Shown here piece by piece: positions 46,622 through 58,600 of a stretch of DNA of 64,000 nucleotides. Numbering within the stretch: the stretch's first letter is position 1; each line of letters begins with the position of its first letter. The position numbers were made by a program, and so were the translations under genes. Under the pieces are notes generated by a model, which saw only the letters and a list, made by a program, of their open reading frames with translations, was not told where the DNA came from and ran no database searches. This DNA is from Asterias rubens (Eukaryota > Echinodermata > Asteroidea > Forcipulatida > Asteriidae), in assembly GCF_902459465.1 (NCBI RefSeq), contig NC_047063.1, positions 20,859,685 to 20,923,684 of the forward strand, written 5' to 3'.

Positions 46622-49600
46622 TCAATCTGAGATCATCCGAGTGAAGATGACGAAGACTAGATGAAGACCAAGGAGGAGGGGAAGATAGCATCTTAGAACC
46701 GAGGCAGAGCTGCACTTCAAAACCGACTCCTGAGGAAAGAGACAAAAAGAAAAAGAGTCAAATCGGCCTCCATACTGTTCACTTTCTTTAGCCTGCATGA
46801 ACCTTCACTACTCTGTTCGCTACATATATTACATTATGGCTGCATTCTGTAATACTGTGTTTTTGACAGTATGGAAATAAACGTGAACTGAGTGGAAGAC
46901 TTTTAGACCCGTCCTTTTTTCACAGTAGTGCGCGTGCTCAGACCTACTCGGGCAATACTAAGCGGCGCGCACACGCTCAGAGCCGCAAAAAAAGGACCAT
47001 TATGTCTGCTGCCACCAGCGTCTCAAAAGTCTCCTATTGAAAGCCACTGGCAATTTTATAAAATGATTTACCAGTAACAGTTACAGGCATATTTGGTTTT
47101 TGGAAAAAAAGTAGGGATAGGTTTTTTTGAGTACAATGGATTTCCTACATGTACACGGGGTATAGACTTTTATAGAATTTTCTTGTTACCTAATAAGGGA
47201 ATCAATGTGTGATGAAGAGGTTTTCAACTAGTGGTTTACACCCACTACAGTTGAAACCAATTCAACATACTTTGATTCCCATTCATAAATACCTTTTTGG
47301 TCAAAAAAACATCAACACTTTTTGGTCAGAAAGTAAAATAAATGCCAAATGTTTTCAATGATTTCAATGGTTGCTCTCGACCAATAGGAATGAACAAACT
47401 TACAAGCTTATAAGCACAGGTGCAAGCTCGCGTGTCACGCCCATGTTTTAACACTTTTTACTGGTCATAAACAAAGGTTTAAACACATCCACGTGACGCG
47501 CTCTCCACCAATAGGAATAGCGAAACTGTCTGAGGTATTTATGAATAAAGTTTTTTGGGTTTTTTTCTGAGGGTAAACAAATCAGTTTCAGATTTAAGAA
47601 AGAAGAATATCATCTGCCGTAAGTAGCACAATAACTAAAAGGCTTCTGACCATCAGCACCCTGAACAAGGACATTCACAACATACAGAAACCACTAACAT
47701 TAGGGCTAGATAGCTCAGTTGTTAGAGCCCTGGCATGTGAATCTAGAGACCACAGGTACAAGTCCTGCTCTAGCCATGTTTTTTTTTGTTGGACCATAAA
47801 CTATAATCATTATTTACCCAGTTTCCCCTTAACGGCAGTGGACACTACTGGTAATTACTCAAAATCATTGTTAGCATAAAAACTTACTTGGTAACAAGCA
47901 ATGAAGAGCAATAGTATAAAACATTGTGAGAAACTGCTCCCTCTGAAGTAACGTAGTTTTAGAGAAAGAAGTCAAGACAAGGGAGTTTTTTCTGCCATTA
48001 TTATCTCGCAACTCCGATGACCAATTGAGCTCAAATTTTCACAGGTTTGTTATTTTATGCCTATGTTGAGATACACCAAGTGAGAAGACTGGTCTTTGAC
48101 AATTACCAATAATGTCCAGTGTCTTTAAGGTGATCCCTCTGCTACCGCTTCCCAGGGCCCAATTTCATAGAGCTGCTTAAGCACAAAATTTCGCTTAAGC
48201 AAACAAATCCTTGCTCAGTAAAATCAGATTACCAGCCAAGACTCCACTCAATTGTTATGCTAAGTAAACAACAGCTAAATACCAGTCACAAGCAATGTAT
48301 ATGGCATGAAATTTTTGCCAGTAACAGGTGAAAAATAAGCGAGCTATTTTTGTGCTTAAGCAAATTTTTTGCTTAAGCAGCTCTATGAAATTGGCCCCAG
48401 GTTGCATCCTAAACATGGGTTTGATCCCTGGCTACATGGCAGTTACAGGTTGAATGGCTTCTGACTAGCATCCTTGAACAAAAATATTAACCAAATATGC
48501 AGACTGCCAGAATATGGCTAGTATACAAATATTGAGTGGCTCAGAGTGGAATGGGAGGAATATTATTGCAAGGTAAAATTTTGACTGTTCCATTTCACAA
48601 GGCGAAGTCGAGTGGAACGGAACAGTCCAAATTTTACCAAGCGATAATATTCCTTCCATTCCACGAATTAAAGCCACTCAACAATTGTTTTATATAACTG
48701 ACATATAGATCCTTGTCATTTGATGTATTTTAAAAATAATAAAATTATAAAAAATCTGTTTGTTTGACAACCAAAAATCATGTAGCGCCGCGTAGCGGCA
48801 ACAATGCACAAATTGAATAGCACTCCGATCACAACCTTTTGCACAGGCGCTCCTTTGTTCTGCGGCGCGGCGGCGCTGTACTGCTCAAAAACATTGGGAA
48901 CAAGGACGATTCTAACTGTTGAATGGGAAATGCTATTCCCCAATGGGCGGATGGGAGTAATACTGAATGTCACGTGAAGTTCCACCAATCAAATGACAAG
49001 GATCTGTATGTCAGTTGTATAAAAAGTGCTAGATAGTGCACGTGTGCTAATTCTGAGGTCCCAGATTCAAAATAGAAAATGTGTAAAAAAAAACACTAAG
49101 AATTGCTCTTACATTGGGGTCAAAATCATAACAGTGTTCCGTTGGTCTCTTGCGGTACTGTGGTTCAGCTGTACACGGATCTGGTCCTTCACGTGCACAC
49201 AATATAGCCATTAAGGAAAACCAGAGAAAAAATTGTAACTGTATAAAATCATGAATAGTGTCACACGTTATGTTGACTTTCAGTTTTGTCGTAGCCTTCC
49301 CCTATTCTTCAGTATTAAGATGACATTGCTTATGATATGACCTTATTAAACTATTAAAAAAATCACCCTTCTGCACCAAATAAAATATTCATTGAATATA
49401 TATTAATCTCCGACAAGTCACTACTTACAGTATACCAACTTAAAAACTCATTTGAAAATATATTTGTGTGCTTAGATCTATCATTGTCAGCTGGCTTCTG
49501 TATCTCTCCTGCGCCAGGAGTGTCTTTTAGACATACATGGCCAATTATAAATGGCCAATATTATTAGTAGTATTATTAATACAATTAAAGAAGTCAAGAT

Positions 49601-52600
49601 ACAGTATGACCTTGGTACACCATTAGTCATGACCTTTCTATGTTGCACCAATTATACCGTAATTTGGGACCAGAGACCCTGGTCCATACTTCCTGCAAAT
49701 GTAAAGCGAAATGTGACGTCACAGGGCTGTTTTCGTTGTGAATTTTTCGCAGGAGTTGAGCACTGAACTATCCGTTGCTAATTTGTGAGGTCAAACTTCA
49801 TATTGCATTCGCAGGAAGTATGAACCGGGCTTCAGCCACCTGGTATGTACGCCAGAGCACCGAAGAATATCTGAATATTTGTTTGCAGAGGTCAGTTTCG
49901 TGTACAGGTCGTCGGGATATGACCTTGTTTACATTACTAGTAACCACCTTCCTGCAATTACACTGGGTGCGTTCGTTTAGCTTCCCTGGGTCGACCCCGG
50001 TCTGCCCCGGTGCGTTTGAATAGCTTTTGACGTCATTCCAGGGGCTCACCCGGGTCAGCCCCCAGTGCCCTGCTTGTGGAGTGGGTCACTTGGGGGCTGG
50101 CCCCAGGTAAACGACGTCACTACGAGAGGCAGCGGTGAGTGGTCGTTCGTTTAGCTCTTGAGTCAGGGGCTCACCCGAGTGAGCATCGCGGAGAAGACCC
50201 AAGGAAGCTAAACGAACGCACCCACTGTAATATAATATAGTAAAGGATATCCTTTGAGAGATCAGGCTCCAGTGGGGCTTGCTTCACCACCTGATTGGTG
50301 CAGTTATCACAATTTCTCTCCGTAACCACCAGAAGAAGGTTGGTGCCCTCGATCCGGCTCGATCGCCACAGCCTAAAAAAAAAAGAAACATTGCATCTTA
50401 TTATTTAAAGTACAAATTAACAACGTGTTTTCTCTGTCGTTATTATCTTGCAACTTTGACAACCAATTGAGCTCAAATTTTCACAGGCTTGTTATTGTGT
50501 GCATATGTTGAGGTACACTAAGTGAGAAGACTGGTCTTTGACAGTTACCAAGAGTGTCCCGTGTCTTTAAGATTGTTCAGGGGCAAGTACCTGTTACAGT
50601 ATCCACATGATATTTCTCCAAAGGCGTTTTTGACTTCACCGTAGTAGAACTGCTGAAGGATCTTGATGCAGCTGACATTTTCAGACTGTTGGATCTCATC
50701 AGCTTCCGCAAAGTGATCTGAAGGGGTGAGCGGGATCAAGGGAAATATTTAGTACCAGTTTCAAGTTTATTTAATTTGTCCGCAGTATCAAGATCAGTCA
50801 ATGATACATTTGTATACATGTATATACACAATAATAAGTGTATACAACTAGTTAATGGCATGAGTTTCGACCCTGTAGAGTCCTTCTCGAAGGTCTCTCT
50901 CTTTAGCCTTAGGTCGTCATCGTCATCATCATCACACATACTCCATGTTCCCAAAACTCATCTGGCAAGTTACGGAGATCGTGCCTTTTCCACCGGCGCA
51001 CCATGTCTCTGGAACTCCCTGCCAGACGAGCTGAGGGACACACCTAATCTATCTACTTTCAAACACAACCTCAAGACTCATCTGTTCAATTTGTCTGCTT
51101 GCTAGCTTCCGGCGCCTTTAAATGGTACCTTCCAGATACTGTGCGCCTTATAAATGTTATGTTATTATCATTATTAGAAGACTCTGCTAGTGTCAAAATG
51201 TCAGGGCATTACCTATTTTTTTACATTTCTACCATCAGTCCATTAGGTTGGTAGTTGTTTGCAACAGCTAAATCTATTTTCTCATATACATTGACAAATA
51301 TTAAAACAATCTAGAAAGTAGGTTCTCAAGCTAAATTTACAAAGATACTGCAGGTGAGAAGCAGAGCTTTTAAGCACCGGCCATGACAGACCTGCTCATT
51401 AAGCACCAGGAGCCGTAAAAGAACAAGAGTGGGCAAATTACACATCACCAGGCATGAGCTCAATGTACAGGCTTTATTTAACCTAATTATACAGAAGAGC
51501 AGACCTAAACAATAGTACAGATCATTCGAGTTGTGGCGAGTCACTGAGGGGGATTGAGAACTTGCTACATTTACCAGCGAGTGGGGCTGGGATCTCACTA
51601 TCACTAAGTTTATTTCATTTAATTGAATTGATTCCGGTTATGAACCCAAGGACTCTCAGAAAGGGAGACTAATCACAATTGACCCCTTGCACGCACGTCA
51701 CATGCGGCGAATGTGCCACGCTCAACATTTTGGTGGCCAATAGGTTTTTGTGTAAACGCTGCGTCGCCTAAAATGTACACTTTGCTGAATATCGCACATT
51801 GACAAGATTATTCTGATGACGACGTCAGGCCAATTGGGTCAACACTATAGCCGAGAACCCAAAAGAGAGCAAGGAAGGAAGTTTAAGTTTTAAATGTAGG
51901 AGGAAAAACCTTGGAGAAATATTCAAGGTAAATTCCACGAGGTAGGGTAGAAACTGAAAACCTTCTCCGTAGTACTTACTTGAGTAATCTGTGACGCCTA
52001 AAAACAGCATGTCATACAGAAAGTGACGCAGGAATGACCTGAATAAAAATATCATATTTATGTAAATATGTTGATTTATAGCAGTGGGTAATACAACCTT
52101 TAAATTGGCAAATTAAAAATTTAAACAAATTGTAAGAAAAACTTGCCATGTCTGGAAAATGCAGCCAAGAATAAAATAACTGAACAAACAGGGCCCACTT
52201 TCATAAAACGGGTAAAGCTCAAACAGTAGCTAAACACAACCAACATTTGTATACAAGAATAAGATTACCGGCAAAAACACCAAGTCACATGTAAATGTGA
52301 CCCACTCTGTGAAAATGAGTCAGATGTAGCCCAATGCAATATTAAGTTATAGACAGTTTAATGTGGAAAATGTATTTAAAAAAAAAGGAAAACAAGTTTT
52401 CGTTTTGTGATCTTTAGTTGCATATAGTTAACGTGTAGAACACTTACTTTAAGGCAATAAAGCTATGAATACAACAATCTTGTGATCATATTTATGTCTA
52501 ATTTGTATCCTTTTGCACACAATGGTAGTTTAAAATATCATTTTGGTAGTTTAAAAAATTGTGTAGTGGCTAATTTCAAACAGGAGTAACTCAGCAATGC

Positions 52601-55600
52601 GATACACCCCAAAGCTTAGACACATACCAAATTACTGCTTCTGATGTGTTCTTTCCAGCCATGCATATAACTCAATTCTTGAAATTGCCTACATCTGACT
52701 CATTTTCACAGAGCGGGTCACAAATATCATTTTGTGACTGCTCTGTGCGTGCTAAGCTATAAAGGCTAAGCAACGTTTCTACTTATGCAGGTCTTTGAAA
52801 TTGAGCCCAGGCTTGGCACTCCAACAAAACCACATAGAACAATCCTTTGTTGCTCCGGAGATTTGTGCTCTTTTTCAAAAACTAAAGAGACATTTTGAAG
52901 TTCCAACTGATGTACCCTTTTTTCAGAGAAACAATCGCCTTGCACTTAAAAGTTAGGCCCGAATCACAAACTTATATTGCAAGTATAAATAGTGATTTTT
53001 GGGGTTGAACAAAGAATTGACTAGAGTGGGATTCGACCCAACGACCTCCGGATTAACGTGCCGGCGCTCTACCAACTGAGCTATCTAGCCCTATATTGGC
53101 GGTGTCCCTATTTTTTCAATATCTTTGTTCGGGGGTGCCAGTCAGAAGCCATACAACCGTTAACTGCCGTGTAGACAGGGATCACACCCAAATTACGATA
53201 CAACCTGGGAAGCGGCAGCCAGGGGATCACCTTAAGGGGATGCGACTTTTTGTTTCAGATATCAATATAAACCACAAGGGAAACTGACTGGGTAAATTTT
53301 GAAATGATTTTTGGGGTTGAAGAAAGAATTGACTATCTTGATAAGTGGTTTGTATTGATAAGTATAAATAGTAATACAACTTATTAAAGAACTTGAGGCA
53401 AAACCTCAATTAATTTGTTTTTCTTCTTCAAATTGAGGAATATAATAATAGTTAGCATAATGAACGGTTCTTCTAATATGTATCATAATGATGTCATTTT
53501 TACCATGCAGCTGTGGCTGCCCAGGAGTTGAAGTTGATGACGTCAGAAATGGTCGGCTGTCAAGAAAAAACGTAAACAAGAATCAATCAAGAAAATAGAG
53601 TTGTTTTTCTCTAATAAAGTTGGCCAGCTAAATATGGTCAGATTTAAGGGGAGATTTAAGATGAGATTATAGTTATGGTTTGTTTATTATTATCACAATT
53701 AAAATTTTAAAAAGGTGCCTTCGAAGGCCTAAACCTCTTTAATGCACAAGGCTTAAAAAAAAAGCACTACAATACTCAAGGTATAATTAAAAATACAGTC
53801 CAGTCTCGTTAAAACAAGAATGCTGTGACTGGCAAAATTACCTCTTTATGACAGGAATAATGTTTTAAAGACACTGGACACTATTCGTAACTGTCAAAGA
53901 CTTGTCTTTTCAGTTGGTGTATCTCAACAAACCCACAAAATAACAAACCTGTTAAACTTTGAGGTCAATTGGTCGTTAAAGTTGCAAAATAATAATGAAA
54001 GAAAAACTCCCTCGTCACACCAAGTTGTGTGCTTTCAGATGCTTGATTTCGAGACCTCAAAATCTCATTCGGAGCTCTCGAAACCAAATTCGTGGAAAAT
54101 TACTTCTTTCTCAAAAGGTTACTTCAGAGGGAGCTGTTTCTCACAATGTTTTATATTATCAACAGCTCTAAAAGTAAGTTTTTATGCTAATAATTATTTT
54201 GAGGAATTACCAATAGTGTCCACTGCCTTTAACAGAACAGGAATGGTGTTATAAGACATGTAAGAGGACAACCATGGTTTTTAGTTTCCAGCAAATTTAG
54301 ACACCTTTTCATCAAATCCTGGCTAAAACCTTGATATTAACCGGTAAGTGCTTCCCTAATAAATCTACTCACAATTTTGACTGATCTAGGAGCGGAAGCA
54401 GAGGTATCATCCTGCTGCCTCGCACAAGCCGCCTGGAAATCGTTCATCTGCATCCTGTACACCAAATAAAATAAACAACTCATAAACTCTCATATTGCAC
54501 GCAACTTGTAAACCATTACATGTTGCTATGAAAGGACTAGGTCTCATAATTCAACGAAGTCCCACAGACCTTGCAGGAAAATCACTGAATGTTGAAGCGC
54601 CTTGAGCTTCACTGTGTGACGAATATGCGGGCTAAATGAGAAGTCACTATTAATACTATTATTATCAATTAACTTTTATTGCTACTGAGTTACTTTGAGT
54701 TTCCCTGGTTGAACTTTGAGTAAGTTTCCAGACGGAGTGAAAAGGGATGAGTAGTCGGGAACTGATAACCAAGGATGAGAAACAAAGGTAACATGAATCA
54801 TGGATGAGTATCTGGAGATGAGTAGTGAGGGATGAGTAATCATGGATGAGTATCAAGATTAGGATACGGGGTCGGGTAACCGGGTATGAGTGATCAGGGA
54901 TGAATAACCAGATACGTGTAACCAGAAATGTGTAATCAAAAATGAGTAACCCAGGGATGAGTCACCGGGGTGAGTAACCAGGAATGACTTAGGATGAATA
55001 ACATTGAATGAGTAACCAGGAATCACTCAAATGAATGTGGATTGAGGGACCAGGGATGAGTAGTCAGAAATAAAAACCCAGCGATGACAACCTAAGGATG
55101 AGTAACCAGGGTTGAATTACTTAGGGATGAGTAGTCAGGAATGAGTAACCAGGGATGAGTACTTACAGCTTGTAGACTGTTTCATTTTTCAAGACTGCCA
55201 TCAAGTCACCGTCGTGGAGTCCAAAGAAACTGCCAACCTGAAAAACGAGTCAAAGAAACAGAAATAATGTCGAGTGTATGCAATTTGTGTATGCGAAAGT
55301 CTTAATTTTCACTTATTTCAATTTTCAAACTTTTTCAAACAAATTCCTTGAAATCTTATCCACTCAGATGCAAGAAGTTTTCCTTTTATGAAAAGATCAA
55401 AAGAGAGGGATTTTTAGACACTTACTGTTCCCTGCTGATCCTCCTGATTGGTGGCTATGATGAAACCGCCATCGTCAAGGACAGTACAATGGATACTCTG
55501 TCAAGAGAGGGGTAAAACAACCATGGAAATGTACCAACCATAGAAATATATCCTGCAAAATGCTGAGTGCGCCATTGTGCGTGCAATTTCGTTGTGAGAC

Positions 55601-58600
55601 CATTTTTATTGGTGGGTCAATGCCATTTTGGTTTTTTTTTGTATGGCAAAATTGGCACAGCAGACGTCACGAACATTTACCGGTAGAAACACGTACATGC
55701 GATGCCATTTTGCCACACATCTGTGTCACGTGATGATCATTTTTGCCATCCACGCGTATAGCTCGATATAGAAACGCCGCGTCCACAGACGACACAGATG
55801 GCAGCCGAGCTCAGCGTTCTCCGGGTCATATTTCTATGGTTACAACTCACTTCATCTCAAAGAATATCTACTTTCAATGAGAGATATTTTAACCATGGGG
55901 GTAGATGCTTGATGGCAGCAGACCTACATGTACTAGGTAAATTGTTATTGTTTTTACGTAGTTCTGAGCATGCTAAATGAAACTGCGTTATAGAAATGCC
56001 TTCTTGTATTGTAGTGTATACTCACCTTTTTTGAAGAACAATTGATTTACCTGGTAAGTTTGCTGCCACCAAGAGTCCTCAAAAGTATTTCGTTGGTATC
56101 AACCATAGAGCTATACATATTGACTAGAGCGCTAACTTGCTCCGCGTTTTGAAGCCACCCTGAGCGCAGACATGTTTGATGTGTTGCGTGACTACGGAAC
56201 GATTTTAATTTTAAGAGAACACACATTGCCGCGATTTGTTTTTAATTCGGCATGTGCGCTTTCGTACGCGACTGCCCATTCGCGCACGTCCGCGCTACGA
56301 AAACCGTATGTTCGACTTGATTGATGTACTAAAAAAAGTATACGCGCCGTTTAAACATGACGCACATGGCGCTCGCAGTTTTGTACGCTCATCAGCAGAT
56401 TGTGCGTTCACATTTGCTGCATTTTTTGCTTCGATGACACATAGAAAAGAACAAACGCACCATCATGCAAATAGTCGTACAATTGCCGTACAAAATGTCA
56501 AGCTTTTGTATTGGTTTGTACATAAACATAGATGCGCCCACACGGCTTCAAAACCTTAGTGCGTGTATAACGGGGTGTTAGCGCTCTAGTCAATATATAT
56601 AGCTCTATGGTATCAACTTAACAAACCATTCTGATCAGCTCAAAATATTGCTTCACACTTTTCTGCTAAGCGAAAATGAGCAGGACACCGGTTACAGTTA
56701 GTACACATGACGTGGTATTTTGCCTGTAACCACTGTTTTGTAAGCATAATCTTGTTTTGTTGAGCTACATGTACATTTGTACTTTATGTGCTTAAGCATC
56801 TCTTTGAAATTAGGCACTGGTTTCATCAGTTTCTGCATTTCCAATTTATTTTCTGCATTCCCCAATTTATTTTCATTACTGTGACTGAAAATACAGTACC
56901 TCTAATATTTCTGGGGAAAAAAATATTTTGCTACATGGAAACAAATTGAGGTAATAAAATCCCTATACCTTATGTGCAAAATGTCTTTGGAGACAACAAA
57001 ATAATTTGCAAAAGTTAAGGCTACATAACTGAAACACAAACAGTGAAATACGCTGCAGGTTATAGGTCAAGGGTCAAAGGTCAGACCACAGCACTACTTA
57101 CTTCATTGGTGCAAGATATGGCGTCACTCTCCTTGTTATTAAACCCCTGGGAATAGAAAAAAAGTGCCGAGTTATCATTTTAGTTGAAAAAACATAAGCA
57201 AATTGAAAATGAAAACCTAAAAATAAGACTTGAACTCTAATGTCGGTTACTTGCAAAAAAAAAATAATAATTTGCCCAAACTGACGTTCAAGGTATCATT
57301 ACACATGTTACATTGTCGCACAAAATCATGAGTGATTGGCAAATGGGGTTTCTAAACAAATTCCTCGTCCCAAGATTTAATCTAGTTTCAATAATCTTAA
57401 CAAAGATTTTGTAGTCTAAAAAAAAATGTTTGAAAAACCAAATTGCTTGAGGAATTTGTATTTTCAATAAGTTTGAATAAATAACGTTAATAGAGAAGAT
57501 AGTCTTTGTTCAATTTGTTTTCCATAAATGTGCGAGACTTGCATGGAATGAAAGTTGTAGTCTTGAAACGAGGGAAGATTGGGTGAGTTTGTTTACCTTC
57601 TTGGTCAACTTTATCCAGATGTCATTGAAAACAGAAGAGTCAAGATATACGGCAACCACTGTGGAAAAAAAAAAAAAAAAAAAAAAATCAGACAAATATT
57701 TTATTTAACATTCATTCACACGTATGCATGTGAGGGCAGCAATGATTTCTTGTGATTGATTTCACTTGGTGCCCTACATACTTCACAGTACAGGATGTAT
57801 ACGCCCAATAAAGCAAGACTGAATTTTAATAATGACAAAATAATTTTTTGAAGGAGATTTGGCAAACCGGTTGATCCTTTATCGTATTTATTTGTAATTG
57901 CTCATTAGGAATTTTATATTGTTACAGTCCATATGTATGTAAGCTTTGGTACCATCCACAAGAAGCATGGATGGTAGAACAGAAAGCACTACATCCCCAA
58001 CTTTAAGAAGCAATCATGGTTAAGTGTCTTGCTAAAGTGCGAGAATACTCCAGAGGAGGTCTCTGCAAAGTATAGGAAGATGATGAAAGGACACAAGTTT
58101 CATGCCTGGGACTCAAACTCACACTCTGCTGATCACACAACATAGCTTGAATCCAGTGCTCTTAACCGCTAGGCCAGAACACGGCACGATTAAATTGTTA
58201 TGAGCTTAATCTTTTTAAAGGAGGAACGATCAGATCTGGCATGATTAATATCTGTGTGACTTAATATCTGTTAAGGATAATTATGGGTATAGAATAAGGA
58301 TGAGGATACAAATGCTATTAAAGCTAATCCTGCTGAAGATTAGTTCTGGATAATTAGGATCTCGGAGAAACATACCAGCATGTGAGATCGCATGACCAGC
58401 GTTGACCTCGACGTTGGCTGCTTTGCTGACTCGTATTGGTGTCAAGAATGTTTCGTTCACCGGTAGAGGCATCATACCTGAAACAAATCCATAAATAGAG
58501 ATGTTACTGGACTGGTACATTCAATTCAATTCAATTCAATTAAAAAAAATGGTTTATTAAAACATGACTCGCAGTTAAAAAACTGAATTGCACATGTCAA

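Larger units (their letters stand above)
47636..48530 (+). mobile_element. SINE-like repeat (family B) with tRNA-like block, split by two MITEs
   Basis: A tRNA-like segment (47702-47776) has a seven-pair acceptor GGCTAGA/TCTAGCC and GCTC..GAGC D-stem, but a poor B box (ggtacaagtcc). It is flanked by 'ggcttctgac' blocks. The body continues as 'tttacccagtttcccc-TTAA' [MITE 47829-48128] 'ggtgatccc..gcttccca' [MITE 48155-48397] 'ggttgcatcc..ggcttctgac'. The order is confirmed by an uninterrupted reverse copy at about 53019-53300. Confidence 0.65.
49193..50250 (-). other. U12-type AT-AC intron of the alpha2/delta gene
   Basis: On the minus strand the intron begins ATATCCTTTA (50250-50241), the AT-AC U12 donor consensus, and ends GTGCAC. 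The U12 branch-site consensus TTCCTTAAT lies at 49218-49210, with the branch A about 18 nt from the 3' end. The phase is G|GT, giving SKGEGPDPC. No GT donor in the required phase-1 position exists after the conserved VVKQAPLEPD segment. The intron carries two MITEs. Confidence 0.85.

Noticed and set aside
47702..47776. Possible tRNA gene with good acceptor stem
   Set aside because: The B box is degenerate (ggtacaagtcc), the anticodon stem has mismatches, and a second copy at 53 kb has a different would-be anticodon. It is part of a repeat.
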